Assembly: GCF_001399975.1 (NCBI RefSeq)
Contig: NZ_LKBD01000012.1
Span: forward strand, 1-64,000
Direction of reading: 5' to 3'
Origin: Pseudoalteromonas sp. P1-9
Lineage (GTDB): Bacteria; Pseudomonadota; Gammaproteobacteria; Enterobacterales; Alteromonadaceae
Length of the DNA stretch: 64,000 nt
This document shows, in pieces, positions 8,456-18,314 of this stretch (its first letter is position 1; each line of letters opens with the position of its first letter). The notes beneath the pieces were generated by a model. That model was not told the origin of the DNA and searched no databases. It saw only the letters and a program-made list of their open reading frames with translations. The translations under genes were made by a program, and so were the position numbers.

Positions 8456-10003
8456 TTGCAGACGTTATTTTTACGTATTTATGGTTCGGTTATTTTAGCA
8501 GTAAGCTTGGTCTTACTGCTTTCCTACCTTGTATTTTCTTCGGTGAACCAACACCGTTACCAGCAGCATTTGGCTGAGCAACTATCTGGTACCTTATACC
8601 TTTTAAAGCAGGGCATTAATCGACAAACTAACACTGCAAACCGTGAACGTTGGCTCGAGTTAGTTGCATCGCTTATGAATGTATCGCTTAGTTTAGTCGA
8701 TAAACCACCGAATCTAAATAAAGTCAGTATCTCTACCAATGTTCAAGCCAACAATGGCTACATTGTTGAATACCCAATTAACGATACTCATTTATTAACC
8801 ATGCATTTAAATGGCGTGAGTGAGCAAATTGCCACTGGCACAGCATTTTTATTACTTAACGAAATTGGTTTATACAGTGCGCAACAGCGCCAAGCTGCAT
8901 TTGATGTCATCAGCAATCAATTTCACTACCCGATTAACCGGGTTAATGAGGCTAGCCAATTGCTCGATAGTGAACAATTAGAGCGTTTAGCACGTGGCGA
9001 AATGGTCATTGTTTGGCAAACTGAATTTGATAGCAGCTTGTCGTTTGATATTTATGCGCCTTGGGGTAACTCTCAAGATTTACTTAAATTAGGCACAATC
9101 AAAGTATTTGAGCAATATCCCCACTGGCTGTTAATCTCAGGATTTATTGCCGTGCTGAGTGTATTAGCCGTGGTGATATTATTCATTATCCGTTTGTTAG
9201 TTAAGCGATTAACTTATATTCAAGATAAAGTAGATGCTATCGAACCTGAGTTAATACAAGCAGAAGAAATACCACAAAACCTTGATGTGATTAACCAGTT
9301 AACTTGGAAAATCGATCAAATGGCACTGCGGATCACACGTTTAATTGAGCAAAAACACCAAATGTTGCGTGCTGTATCCCATGACTTACGAACCCCTTTA
9401 TCAAAAGCGCAATTTAGGCTCGAAACATTAAATATTCAATTAGGTGTCGATAACGCCTTAATAGCGCAAACTAAAGCTGACCTAAATCAGCTTAACTTAT
9501 TAATAAGCGACTTACTTAGCTATGAAAAGCTTACTGATAACAAAGCAATAGTTAAAGAAAATGTCGCGCTAAATTCGTTTGTGCTCGCGATTGTGCAAGG
9601 AATGCAAATAGTCTTTCCTCACATTGAATTCACCTTTCAAGCACAGCAAGAGTGTGCGCTCAAAATCAATAAACAGCTTTTTACACGCATGCTCGAAAAT
9701 TTACTTAATAATGCCGCGCGCTTTGCAAAAGAATCGGTAACGGTTCAACTAACAAATCATCAGCAAAATATCGTGTTAGATGTAATTGATGATGGCCCCG
9801 GTGTTGATGAGCAAAGTAAACAGCATATCTTTGAGCCGTTTTACCAACAAGATCAAAGCCGCAGTAATAAAACTTCCGGGTATGGATTGGGTTTGGCCAT
9901 CGTACAGCAAATTGCCTCACAACATGATGCCGATATCAGCTTGATTGATACGCAAGTGGGCGCTCACTTTAGCATTCACTTCCAGCTTAAAGGGAGTGAA
10001 TAA
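8456..10003 (+). CDS. Membrane sensor histidine kinase, RstB-like
   Basis: 515-aa sensor kinase. TM1 about 8-28, a periplasmic sensor of nearly 200 residues, TM2 about 224-248, linker, phosphoacceptor His309 in AVSHDLRTPLSK, then an ATPase domain with N-box NLLNNAARF, G1 DDGPGVDE and G2 GYGLGLAI. The N-terminus (LFLRIYG...) and overall plan resemble RstB. It starts with TTG, supported by SD AGGAG 5 bases upstream. The gene is first of four; the partner regulator is the fourth gene, with two envelope genes between. Stop and next start overlap (TAATG). Confidence 0.94.
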   Translation: MQTLFLRIYGSVILAVSLVLLLSYLVFSSVNQHRYQQHLAEQLSGTLYLLKQGINRQTNTANRERWLELVASLMNVSLSLVDKPPNLNKVSISTNVQANNGYIVEYPINDTHLLTMHLNGVSEQIATGTAFLLLNEIGLYSAQQRQAAFDVISNQFHYPINRVNEASQLLDSEQLERLARGEMVIVWQTEFDSSLSFDIYAPWGNSQDLLKLGTIKVFEQYPHWLLISGFIAVLSVLAVVILFIIRLLVKRLTYIQDKVDAIEPELIQAEEIPQNLDVINQLTWKIDQMALRITRLIEQKHQMLRAVSHDLRTPLSKAQFRLETLNIQLGVDNALIAQTKADLNQLNLLISDLLSYEKLTDNKAIVKENVALNSFVLAIVQGMQIVFPHIEFTFQAQQECALKINKQLFTRMLENLLNNAARFAKESVTVQLTNHQQNIVLDVIDDGPGVDEQSKQHIFEPFYQQDQSRSNKTSGYGLGLAIVQQIASQHDADISLIDTQVGAHFSIHFQLKGSE

Positions 10004-10389
10004 TGAGAACGCTATTTTTCCTTTTCTGTCTGCTTAATGCATCTTTCGTATTTGCTGCGCAACCGCCTAAAAAAGAGCCGGAAAATACACCGAGTAACAA
10101 AGCGCTTAAACCACAAAGCGACAGTAAAAATGCAATTGACTGGGGTGATTGGGATAAAAAATTTCAACCTCAACAGCGTTATGGTGTTGGCATTAAAGGC
10201 AAATTACAAAATGCGATCAGTGAGTTAGATAAAAGTAACTTACTTAATGATACAAGCGGTGTATCAAGTACGCCGAAAACGCCCACTGATAAAAATAAAA
10301 AGCGAAAAGACATCAAGAAAATGAAGCAAGAACTCAAGGCGCTTGAAGAAAAAGTAAAACAAGAGATTGAAAGCGATGAAGACTATTAA
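10003..10389 (+). CDS. Small exported Lys-rich protein in a two-component operon
   Basis: 128-aa protein with a type I signal peptide (cleavage after VFA near residue 18), so periplasmic or secreted. After it comes a Pro/Lys/Ser-rich low-complexity region, a short WGDWDKKF segment, and a C-terminal basic coiled coil (EELKALEEKVKQ-like heptads). The start overlaps the kinase stop by one base, and its own 3' end overlaps the barrel gene by 14 bases, so translation of the three is coupled. I know no family for it. It could be a ligand, chaperone or substrate for the neighbouring barrel; that is speculation. Confidence 0.8.
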   Translation: MRTLFFLFCLLNASFVFAAQPPKKEPENTPSNKALKPQSDSKNAIDWGDWDKKFQPQQRYGVGIKGKLQNAISELDKSNLLNDTSGVSSTPKTPTDKNKKRKDIKKMKQELKALEEKVKQEIESDEDY

Positions 10390-11776
10390 ATTATTTAAGT
10401 TTGCGATTGCTCACCTATTATTGGCACAGATAATTAATCCGTGTTTTGCAAACGATAAAAATCAAGGGCTTAGTGCGTTCGAGCAAGCAATGCTGCACAA
10501 TGAGCGCGGTGAATGGCTTGAAGCTGAAACACTGCTTAGCTATCAATTATCGCAAAATCCGATGCAGCATCGCGTGCGTTTAGAATTGGCATTAACGCAA
10601 ATGCAATTGGGCAAATTTGACGTGGCAAAAGAGCATTTATTAAGTTTAAAACAAGTAACTGAATTGCCCGAAAACGTACGCTTTAATATCGATATTATGC
10701 TTAACGAGATTAACGCTAAATCGCAGCTTACCGAGGTTGAACCATCACAAAGCCAATGGGGACTTATTGGCACACTTGCTACCGGATACGATGACAACGT
10801 TCGCTTTAGCTTTGGAGACTATTTTTTAGATGATGATCCATACTTAGATAGTTTTTACTTTGTATTACCTAATGGCAAAGAATATTTTATTTCTCAAAAA
10901 GGCTATTTGTATAGTTTGGATGGCGAAATTGTAATGCCTGAAGAACTCGGTATAGACATTTCCCCATTTCTTGAAAAGCCAAATTCAATGTTTGTTGAAT
11001 CGGCGGCCATCATAAATTACAGCTATTTAGGCGAGCAGGTAAGTTGGAAAAACAATCTGCTGATCCGTAATATCGATAATGCTGATTTTAGTGATTACGA
11101 TAAACTGTTATTTAAACTTGATTCCGAACTAGCATGGCCGCTAGCAAGTGATAAAGAAATCGCCTTGCAATTTGAACAGCGAAATCAGTTTAGAGGTGGC
11201 GAGCCACAAATTACGTCGAGCGCATTAACATTAGGCTACCGTCTATTTTCAAAAAGTAGTGAGTGGTACATGTATGGCCAGTATATGGACAGAAGTTTTA
11301 AAACCATAGAAGTGCAGTTTGGGGACTTTTCATATACCAATTATGGTTTTGATAATAAGTCTTGGGCGGCTGGTGTTGAATGGAATAAACTTTTTTACAA
11401 CAATCAATTGTTAGCTAAAGTACAATTTGAATTAAAGAGCAATGACGCAAGCGATGGGCTTAATTATTTAGGCGCTATTTTAAAAACTGCGTTAGTTTAT
11501 CAGTTAGATGATAAATGGAGTGTTGCGGGTTATGCGAATTTTTTTCAGCAAGATTACAGTAAAAGTGATTTAGTCGAAGCTTACGGGTTGGATGAAAATA
11601 GCGAACTGGCAACCATTGATAAAAGCTTACGTATTGGTTCTAAAGTTGATTATCAAATTAATCAACAGCTCTCAGTATTTGTTTCAGCAGATTGGGGCGA
11701 GCGCTCGTCAGATATTTACTGGGGTGTGCAAAGTAATACAGTGCGAGCAAAGCTAGGGTTTAACTTCGAATTTTAA
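10376..11776 (+). CDS. TPR plus outer-membrane beta-barrel protein, Slam-like layout
   Basis: 466 aa. Signal peptide ending PCFA (about 25), TPR-type helices about 30-120 (GEWLEAETLL, NPMQHRVRLELAL, GKFDVAKEHL), then some 330 residues of alternating amphipathic strands beginning GTLATGYDDNVRF and ending in the outer-membrane signature GFNFEF. The plan (TPR then barrel, about 470 aa) matches surface lipoprotein assembly modifiers (DUF560), but I could not confirm homology. The frame opens at TTG 10367; ATG 10376 gives a better signal peptide. It lies between a kinase and its regulator gene, suggesting the pair controls or senses this protein. Confidence 0.82.
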   Translation: MKTIKLFKFAIAHLLLAQIINPCFANDKNQGLSAFEQAMLHNERGEWLEAETLLSYQLSQNPMQHRVRLELALTQMQLGKFDVAKEHLLSLKQVTELPENVRFNIDIMLNEINAKSQLTEVEPSQSQWGLIGTLATGYDDNVRFSFGDYFLDDDPYLDSFYFVLPNGKEYFISQKGYLYSLDGEIVMPEELGIDISPFLEKPNSMFVESAAIINYSYLGEQVSWKNNLLIRNIDNADFSDYDKLLFKLDSELAWPLASDKEIALQFEQRNQFRGGEPQITSSALTLGYRLFSKSSEWYMYGQYMDRSFKTIEVQFGDFSYTNYGFDNKSWAAGVEWNKLFYNNQLLAKVQFELKSNDASDGLNYLGAILKTALVYQLDDKWSVAGYANFFQQDYSKSDLVEAYGLDENSELATIDKSLRIGSKVDYQINQQLSVFVSADWGERSSDIYWGVQSNTVRAKLGFNFEF

Positions 11777-11787
11777 AGTGGCATTAA

Positions 11788-12474
11788 ATGGAAAAATATA
11801 ATCTGATAATTGTTGAAGATGATGCGGAGTTGGCGAGTTTAACACAGTCGTTTTTTCAGCAGTTCGAGTTTAATTGTACTGTGATAAGCGAAGGACAAAC
11901 CGCAGTACAACAGATTATTGCCGAGCAACCAGATTTAGTATTACTGGATTTAATGCTGCCAGATATCGATGGTATGCAAGTATTCCAACAAATAAAACCA
12001 GCTTACACTGGTAAAGTAGCTATGTTAACTGCGCGAGGTGACACCATTGATCAGGTGCTAGGTTTAGAATTTGGTGCTGACGACTATATTTCTAAGCCAA
12101 TCGAGCCGCGTTTATTATTAGCAAAGTGTCGCGCCTTATTGCGCCGAGAAGTGGGTGTTGAAGTAACGAAAGAGCAGGGCATTTCATTTAACGATATCAC
12201 TATCAATAAGCATAAGCGTGAAGTTAAAAAGGGGAATTGCGTATTGGAATTCGCGGCTCCTGAGTATGATTTATTGCTTTTGCTGGTGGAGCATAGTGGT
12301 GAAGTAATAACGCGAGATACTATCTTCAAAACGCTTTGGGGCATTGATTATGATGGTCAAAATCGCCAAGTAGATATTTATATTTCATCAATTCGCAGTA
12401 AGTTAGAAAGCGACCCAAATCAGCCAAGCATAATTAAAACTGTGCGTTCTAAAGGCTATTTATTTACTGGATAA
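11788..12474 (+). CDS. OmpR/RstA-type response regulator
   Basis: 228-aa DNA-binding regulator. Receiver domain 1-120 with acidic pocket Asp11/Asp12, phosphoacceptor Asp54 in LLDLMLPDIDG and the Lys of ISKPIEP; winged-helix DNA-binding domain 130-228 with the usual RQVDIYISSIRSKL recognition region and C-terminal hairpin. Eleven bases after the barrel gene, fourth and last gene of the operon, followed by a strong terminator. Partner of the kinase at 8456-10003 by context. Confidence 0.95.
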   Translation: MEKYNLIIVEDDAELASLTQSFFQQFEFNCTVISEGQTAVQQIIAEQPDLVLLDLMLPDIDGMQVFQQIKPAYTGKVAMLTARGDTIDQVLGLEFGADDYISKPIEPRLLLAKCRALLRREVGVEVTKEQGISFNDITINKHKREVKKGNCVLEFAAPEYDLLLLLVEHSGEVITRDTIFKTLWGIDYDGQNRQVDIYISSIRSKLESDPNQPSIIKTVRSKGYLFTG

Positions 12475-12494
12475 TTTCATTTGATGTGAAAACC

Positions 12495-12522
12495 AAAAGG
12501 GTATCAAGTGATACCCTTTTTT
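12495..12522. terminator. Bidirectional terminator between regulator and gor
   Basis: 12-base arms AAAAGGGTATCA and TGATACCCTTTT, T-rich on either side when read in either direction. It serves the plus-strand regulator and the minus-strand gor. Confidence 0.93.
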
Positions 12523-12561
12523 GTTTTTCGATTATCGTCAGGACGACTTCCCACTCAGCTC

Positions 12562-13920
12562 TTAACGCATTGTCACAAATTCTTCTGAACCAGTAGGGTG
12601 TATCGCCACAACTGAATCAAAATCAGCCTTTGTTGCACCCATCTTCATGGCAACACCAAAACCTTGGATCATTTCATCAACAGCAAAACCAATGCCGTGC
12701 AAACCAACAATTTTCTCGTTAGGGCCTTGGCACACTAGTTTCATTTTACATGGTTGGCGGTGCTGCGTTACTGCGGTATACATTGCGGTAAAGCTTGATG
12801 TGTATACTTTAATGTCATCATCACCAAACTGTTCACGGGCCTCTGTTTCAGTTAAACCTATGGTGCCAATTGGTGGGTGGCTAAATACTACTGTTGGTAC
12901 TAAGTTGTAGTCCATTTTGGCATTTGGCATTTCAGGGTTAAACAAGCGCTCAGACAATAAACGGCCAGCTTTAACAGCCACAGGGGTAAGCTCAATACCG
13001 TTTTCAATAATATCACCTACGGCGTATACGCCTTGAGCTGAAGTATTTTGGAATTCATCCACTTTTACGTGGCCTGATTCTGTTAACTCAACACCAGCTG
13101 CTGCAATATTGATTTTATCGGTAGTTGGCTGACGACCAATCGCCCAAATAACTTGGTCAACATTAACGCTGTTACCATTTTCAAAATGCAGTGTTAACGA
13201 ATCGTCTGACTCTTTAGTAACTTCTTTTGGCGTTGCGTTAGTGTGAAGAGTTGGGCCTTCTGACTCAATCACTTCCATTAAAGTATCAACAATAAGTGGG
13301 TCGAATGTACGAAGCGGTGTGTCACGGCGAACGCATAAATGCGTTTCAGTGCCTAAACCGTGCATTACGCCTGCGAGTTCAACAGCAATATAACCTGCAC
13401 CTACTACTGCTACACGTTTAGGCTGCTCTTTTAATTCAAAAAAGCCATTTGAGTCGATACCGTATTCAGCACCTGGAATATTTGGAATGCTCGGGCGACC
13501 GCCAACAGCAACTAGAATATGGTCGGCAGTGTAGTGCTCACCATTTACTTCAATGGTTTTGTTATCTACAAATTTAGCGAAACCTTGAATTACGGTAACG
13601 CCATTTTTTGCTAGGTAATTATCATAGCCGTTGTGAATTCGGCCAATGTAAGCCTCGCGGCTTTCAAGTAATTTTGACCAATTAAACTCTTTTATTTCAA
13701 CATCAAAACCATAGTCTGGTGCGTATAGTTTAATTGCTTCAGCAACTTGCGCGCCATGCCACATTACTTTTTTAGGAACACAGCCAACATTTACACATGT
13801 ACCACCTAGCGGGCCTGCTTCTACTAGGGCGACGTTTGCACCGCGCATTGCTGCTCGGTTTGCTGATGCAATACCACCACTGCCACCGCCGATAGCGATA
13901 TAATCAAAATGCTTTGCCAT
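12562..13920 (-). CDS. gor: Glutathione reductase
   Basis: 452-aa FAD/NADPH disulfide reductase that recycles oxidised glutathione in the cytoplasm. FAD-binding GGGSGG near residue 11, redox pair Cys42/Cys47 in [18 protein letters not shown]-binding [12 protein letters not shown] near 175, and the C-terminal catalytic [13 protein letters not shown]. Length equals the E. coli enzyme within a few residues. Divergent from prlC with a 136-bp shared promoter region. The CVNVGC spacing and the C-terminus separate it from lipoamide and mercuric reductases. Confidence 0.97.
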   Translation of the reverse strand: MAKHFDYIAIGGGSGGIASANRAAMRGANVALVEAGPLGGTCVNVGCVPKKVMWHGAQVAEAIKLYAPDYGFDVEIKEFNWSKLLESREAYIGRIHNGYDNYLAKNGVTVIQGFAKFVDNKTIEVNGEHYTADHILVAVGGRPSIPNIPGAEYGIDSNGFFELKEQPKRVAVVGAGYIAVELAGVMHGLGTETHLCVRRDTPLRTFDPLIVDTLMEVIESEGPTLHTNATPKEVTKESDDSLTLHFENGNSVNVDQVIWAIGRQPTTDKINIAAAGVELTESGHVKVDEFQNTSAQGVYAVGDIIENGIELTPVAVKAGRLLSERLFNPEMPNAKMDYNLVPTVVFSHPPIGTIGLTETEAREQFGDDDIKVYTSSFTAMYTAVTQHRQPCKMKLVCQGPNEKIVGLHGIGFAVDEMIQGFGVAMKMGATKADFDSVVAIHPTGSEEFVTMR

Positions 13921-14056
13921 TTGAAGTTCCTTAATTTTTTAAATCTTTGTTTTATCAGATATAGGTATTCTAACCGATAACACAATAGCCTAACTTGCAA
14001 TTTTTATCGATTGCCCCAATCTAAATTAACAATGACAAATTAATAAGAAGCGTTTT

Positions 14057-16093
14057 ATGACTAATCCATTAATTGGCCTTGAAGGGTTACCACCATTTTC
14101 ACAAATTAAACCTGAGCACATTGTGCCTGCATTAAAACAGGGTATTGCGGATTGTAAGCAAACGATTGAGCAAGTATTAGCGCAAGAGTCGTATACTTGG
14201 GATAACTTTATTGTGCCATTGGATGAAGTAGACGATAAATTAACGCGACTTTGGTCACCAGTTTCGCATATGCATTCAGTGGTAAACAGCGAAGAACTAC
14301 GCGCTGCTTATGATGAGTGTTTACCGCTTATCTCTGAATACTCTACTTTTGTAGGTCAACATCAGGGGCTTTTTTTAGCAACAAAAGCGATTGCAGAAAG
14401 CGATGAGTTTGCAAACCTATCTGAGGCACAGCAAAAAGCGATTAATAATAGCTTACGTGATTTTAAACTTTCAGGCATTGCATTGCCTGAAGAAAAACAA
14501 AAACGTTACGGCGAGATTGTTGCTCGTCTTTCTGAGCTTGCAGCTAAGTTTGGCAATAATGTGATGGATGCTACGCTTGCTTGGCAAAAACATATTACAG
14601 ATGAAGCGGATTTAGCGGGTTTACCAGAATCAGCTATCGCTCTTGCAAAACACACAGCTGAAAGTAAAGAGCTAGAAGGCTGGTTATTTACGCTAGATTT
14701 CCCATCGTATTTACCTGTTATGACCCATGCGGATAACCGTAAATTACGTAAAGAAACTTATATTGCATTTAGCACCAGAGCATCTGATCAAGGGCCTAAT
14801 GCCGTTGAGTTTGATAACAGCGCTATTATGGCCGAAGAGCTTGCGCTTAGACATGAGCTGGCGCAATTACTCGATTTTGAAAACTTTGCTGATAAATCAC
14901 TGGCAACCAAAATGGCAGAATCGCCACAACAAGTTTTCGACTTTTTAAATGATCTTGCAGCAAAATCAAAACCACAAGCACAAACAGAGCTTGCTGAACT
15001 GACGGCCTACGCAAACGAAAAACACGGTATTAGCAAGTTAGAAGCCTGGGATTACACCTATTACAGTGAAAAGCTAAAACAGGAAAAATACGCCATTTCA
15101 GATGAAATTTTGCGCCCATACTTCCCTGAAAACAAAGTGCTAAGTGGTTTGTTTGAAACCGTAAACCGTTTATTTGGTATTACGGTTAAAGAAGTACAAG
15201 GTGTTGATACTTGGCATAAAGATGTTCGCTTTTTTGAAATTTTTGATAGCAGCGGCGCGAAACGCGGTTCATTCTATTTAGACTTATATGCGCGCGACCA
15301 TAAGCGCGGTGGCGCGTGGATGGACGACTGTATTGGCCGTAAAGTGCGTGCTAATGGTGACGTACAATTGCCTGTGGCTTATTTGGTATGTAACTTCAAT
15401 AAACCGGTTGGTGACAAACCAGCGTTATTTACACACTACGAAGTAACCACTCTATTCCATGAATTTGGTCATGGTATTCACCACATGCTAACGCAAGTAG
15501 ATGTGGGTGCTGTTTCGGGCATAAATGGTGTGGCGTGGGATGCGGTTGAATTACCAAGTCAATTTTTAGAAAACTGGTGTTATGAAGAAGATGCACTTGC
15601 CTTTATTTCGGGTCACTATGAAACAGGTGAGCCGCTTCCTAAGGATTTACTTGAAAAATTACTCGCGGCTAAAAACTATCAATCAGCAATGATGATGATT
15701 CGTCAATTAGAGTTCTCATTATTTGATTTTCATATTCATGCAGATTACAACCCAGCAAATGGCGATGAAATCCAAACGATTTTAAATAAGGTGCGTGACC
15801 AAGTATCAGTTGTTAAAGCGCCGGAGTTTAATCGTTTTCAACATGGCTTTAGTCATATTTTTGCTGGTGGTTACTCAGCAGGATATTATTCATATAAATG
15901 GGCTGAAGTACTTTCAGCTGATGCGTTCTCTCGTTTTGAAGAAGAAGGCATTTTTAATGCAACAACAGGCCAATCATTCTTAAATAATGTATTAGAAATG
16001 GGCGGTTCAAAAGAGCCTATGGAACTATTTGTTGCATTTAGAGGGCGAGAGCCAAATGTGGATGCCTTGCTGCGCCATAGCGGTATTCAATAA
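14057..16093 (+). CDS. prlC: Oligopeptidase A (M3 metallopeptidase)
   Basis: 678-aa cytoplasmic zinc oligopeptidase that degrades short peptides, including cleaved signal peptides. The zinc site FHEFGHGIHHML is present with the third ligand region ending NRFQHGF near 600. Length matches E. coli PrlC (680). In enterobacteria prlC is next to rsmJ; here an unrelated response regulator gene sits between them. Terminator follows directly. Confidence 0.97.
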   Translation: MTNPLIGLEGLPPFSQIKPEHIVPALKQGIADCKQTIEQVLAQESYTWDNFIVPLDEVDDKLTRLWSPVSHMHSVVNSEELRAAYDECLPLISEYSTFVGQHQGLFLATKAIAESDEFANLSEAQQKAINNSLRDFKLSGIALPEEKQKRYGEIVARLSELAAKFGNNVMDATLAWQKHITDEADLAGLPESAIALAKHTAESKELEGWLFTLDFPSYLPVMTHADNRKLRKETYIAFSTRASDQGPNAVEFDNSAIMAEELALRHELAQLLDFENFADKSLATKMAESPQQVFDFLNDLAAKSKPQAQTELAELTAYANEKHGISKLEAWDYTYYSEKLKQEKYAISDEILRPYFPENKVLSGLFETVNRLFGITVKEVQGVDTWHKDVRFFEIFDSSGAKRGSFYLDLYARDHKRGGAWMDDCIGRKVRANGDVQLPVAYLVCNFNKPVGDKPALFTHYEVTTLFHEFGHGIHHMLTQVDVGAVSGINGVAWDAVELPSQFLENWCYEEDALAFISGHYETGEPLPKDLLEKLLAAKNYQSAMMMIRQLEFSLFDFHIHADYNPANGDEIQTILNKVRDQVSVVKAPEFNRFQHGFSHIFAGGYSAGYYSYKWAEVLSADAFSRFEEEGIFNATTGQSFLNNVLEMGGSKEPMELFVAFRGREPNVDALLRHSGIQ

Positions 16094-16112
16094 AATCTAA
16101 CCAGAATCTAAT

Positions 16113-16140
16113 AAGCCGCTAAAATTTAGCGGCTTTTTTT
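16113..16140 (+). terminator. Rho-independent terminator
   Basis: AAGCCGCTAAA/TTTAGCGGCTT stem followed by a T run, after prlC. Confidence 0.92.
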
Positions 16141-16201
16141 ATGCATTTGATTTGGTTAAGTCTATGCTTAATTTTAGCTAATAAATAATATAGGTTTAGG
16201 C

Positions 16202-17410
16202 ATGTTAACCAGTGTACTTGCTATTGATGATGACAAGCTAATCCACCAAATAATCGAAAAAACGCTCACCGATAATAACCAAGTAAGTCATGCATATAAT
16301 GGTGAAGAGGGCATTAAAATGGCAAGGGATACTCATCCCGATATCATTTTGCTCGATGTTGAAATGCCAGGTATTAATGGGTTTGAAGTATGTAGCAAGT
16401 TAAAACAACAACGTGCTACGCAAGATATTCCAATCATGTTCTTATCGTCGCGGAGCTCTCTTGAAGAGCGCATCAAAGGCTATAATTCTGGTGCAGATGA
16501 TTACATCGTTAAACCATTTGAAACAGAAGAGTTATTAGCGCGCATTAAAGTACTTCACCAATATAAAAAGCAATCACAATCATTAAAGCAAGATATAGAA
16601 CAAGCGCAAAATACCGCTGCAATCGCAATGACTGATTACAGCGATATGGGGCGCGCTATGCGGTATGTAAGTCAAACTTATGGTGTTAAGTCACTAACTC
16701 GCCTTTCTGAGTGTTTATTTGAATTTTTTTCACCGCTTAATTTAAATGTTGTCACAGCGTTTTGGTTTGAAAGTGGTAATGAGTTTTTCTCCAACAATAG
16801 TGCAGTATGCCCTCTTGAAAAGGAGCTGATGCTAAACGCAAAAGAAGGTGAGCGGTTTATCGACTTTGGTTCGCGCACAATTATTAATTACCCGAATGTC
16901 TCTTTGTTAGTAAAAAATATGCCTGTGGATGATGCGCCACTGTATGGTCGTTATAAAGATTTGTTTCCACATATTTTGGAAGCAACAAACGCCAAGCTTG
17001 GTACACTCGAATTGCATAATCAGTTATCGGAGCAAGCGCAACAAATCACTAAAACGTTTGAACTGGTAGACAGTACACTGCGTGCACAGCTACAAAGCTT
17101 GTATAACAATAGTAAAGTGTCGGTTGAATTGATAGAAACCTTATATCAGCGCTTTTGTGATACTGTGCCGCGCTTGGCGTTAGAGTCAGATCAAGAAGAG
17201 TATATTTTAGGCTCAGTGGAAGAGACTGTCGAAAGTTTGCGCCATCACTTAACGGTTGGTGATGAAATTCAAAGCTCATTTAATGAAGTGATGACATACC
17301 TTGATCACATTATGAAAGAGCGTGAAAAAATACTTGAAAGACTCGAACAAGAACAACAAAGAGAAGAAATTAACGAAATTACGTCGCAGGACGATATTGA
17401 GCTATTTTAA
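16202..17410 (+). CDS. Response regulator with uncharacterised C-terminal region
   Basis: 402-aa protein. Residues 1-120 are a CheY-like receiver with Asp9-11 pocket, phosphoacceptor Asp52 (LLDVEMPG) and the Lys of DYIVKPFE. A coiled linker (about 125-145) leads to about 180 residues that resemble no output domain I know, then long Gln/Glu-rich helices likely to form a coiled coil. No HTH, GGDEF, HD-GYP or PP2C motif is visible. ATG follows a GG-poor leader (TTTAGGC). No kinase is nearby. It lies between prlC and rsmJ, which are neighbours in other gammaproteobacteria, so it looks inserted. Confidence 0.88.
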   Translation: MLTSVLAIDDDKLIHQIIEKTLTDNNQVSHAYNGEEGIKMARDTHPDIILLDVEMPGINGFEVCSKLKQQRATQDIPIMFLSSRSSLEERIKGYNSGADDYIVKPFETEELLARIKVLHQYKKQSQSLKQDIEQAQNTAAIAMTDYSDMGRAMRYVSQTYGVKSLTRLSECLFEFFSPLNLNVVTAFWFESGNEFFSNNSAVCPLEKELMLNAKEGERFIDFGSRTIINYPNVSLLVKNMPVDDAPLYGRYKDLFPHILEATNAKLGTLELHNQLSEQAQQITKTFELVDSTLRAQLQSLYNNSKVSVELIETLYQRFCDTVPRLALESDQEEYILGSVEETVESLRHHLTVGDEIQSSFNEVMTYLDHIMKEREKILERLEQEQQREEINEITSQDDIELF

Positions 17411-17491
17411 CAAGTTTGCATTATTCGCGTATAAAAATACTTTGCTAATCACTATAATGTTGTCATCTCAATATTTAGCAATGGATTTTCT

Positions 17492-18268
17492 GTGTTAATT
17501 GCTAACAGCATTCCTGAACAAAAAGACTACCTTGAACAGCTTGATAAGCGTTTTGCGTTATCTGAGTGGTTATCGAACAATCCGTTATTTTCCCTTCACT
17601 ATGATCATGATGGGCTGGCATTAAGCAAAAATGATGAGCCCAAATTGGGTGCTATTCGCGTTGATTTTGTAACAGGTGCTGCTGCACACAGACGCAAATT
17701 TGGTGGTGGTAAAGGGCAGGCTATCGCTAAAGCAATTGGTTTAAACAAAGGCAAAGGCATCACACCGCATGTGCTAGATGGTACAGCCGGATTGGGGCGT
17801 GATGGTTTTGTGTTGGCATCGCTTGGCTGTACAGTGACGTTACATGAACGTCACCCAGTTGTTGCTGCACTTCTATTTGATGGCTTAGAGCGCGCGTATC
17901 TTGATGCCGAAATTGGCAGTTGGATGAGCGAGCGTATGAAAATGGCATTCGGTTCGAGTCACCAGTTGTTGCCAGATACTCATAGCGAAATTGACGTAGT
18001 GTACCTTGACCCCATGTTTCCACACCGTGAAAAATCAGCGGCAGTGAAAAAAGAAATGCGGGTGTTTCAATCGTTAGTTGGTTCTGATTTAGATGCCGAT
18101 GAATTGTTAGCGCCAGCGTACCAATTAGCATCGAAACGCGTTGTGGTAAAACGCCCTGATTACGCGCCCTTTTTAGCTGAAAAAACGCCGTCGATGCAAA
18201 TCAAAACTAAGAAAAATCGCTTTGACGTTTATGTCAAAGCAGCGATGACTGAAACAAAAACGTCATAA
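17492..18268 (+). CDS. rsmJ: 16S rRNA (guanine1516-N2)-methyltransferase
   Basis: 258-aa SAM-dependent methyltransferase modifying G1516 of 16S rRNA. The SAM site [18 protein letters not shown], the LHERHP strand end and the catalytic-region motif [14 protein letters not shown] are specific to RsmJ. Start is GTG; no strong SD is visible, and upstream in-frame alternatives are no better. Length agrees with E. coli (250). Confidence 0.95.
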   Translation: MLIANSIPEQKDYLEQLDKRFALSEWLSNNPLFSLHYDHDGLALSKNDEPKLGAIRVDFVTGAAAHRRKFGGGKGQAIAKAIGLNKGKGITPHVLDGTAGLGRDGFVLASLGCTVTLHERHPVVAALLFDGLERAYLDAEIGSWMSERMKMAFGSSHQLLPDTHSEIDVVYLDPMFPHREKSAAVKKEMRVFQSLVGSDLDADELLAPAYQLASKRVVVKRPDYAPFLAEKTPSMQIKTKKNRFDVYVKAAMTETKTS

Positions 18269-18314
18269 TTAAGTCATATACTCGCAGGGCAAGTTAATAG
18301 ATTTAGAGTGCCCT

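Noticed and set aside
17760..18131. Antisense 123-codon frame opposite rsmJ
   Set aside because: The sense strand encodes a clear RsmJ; no SD or promoter for the antisense frame.
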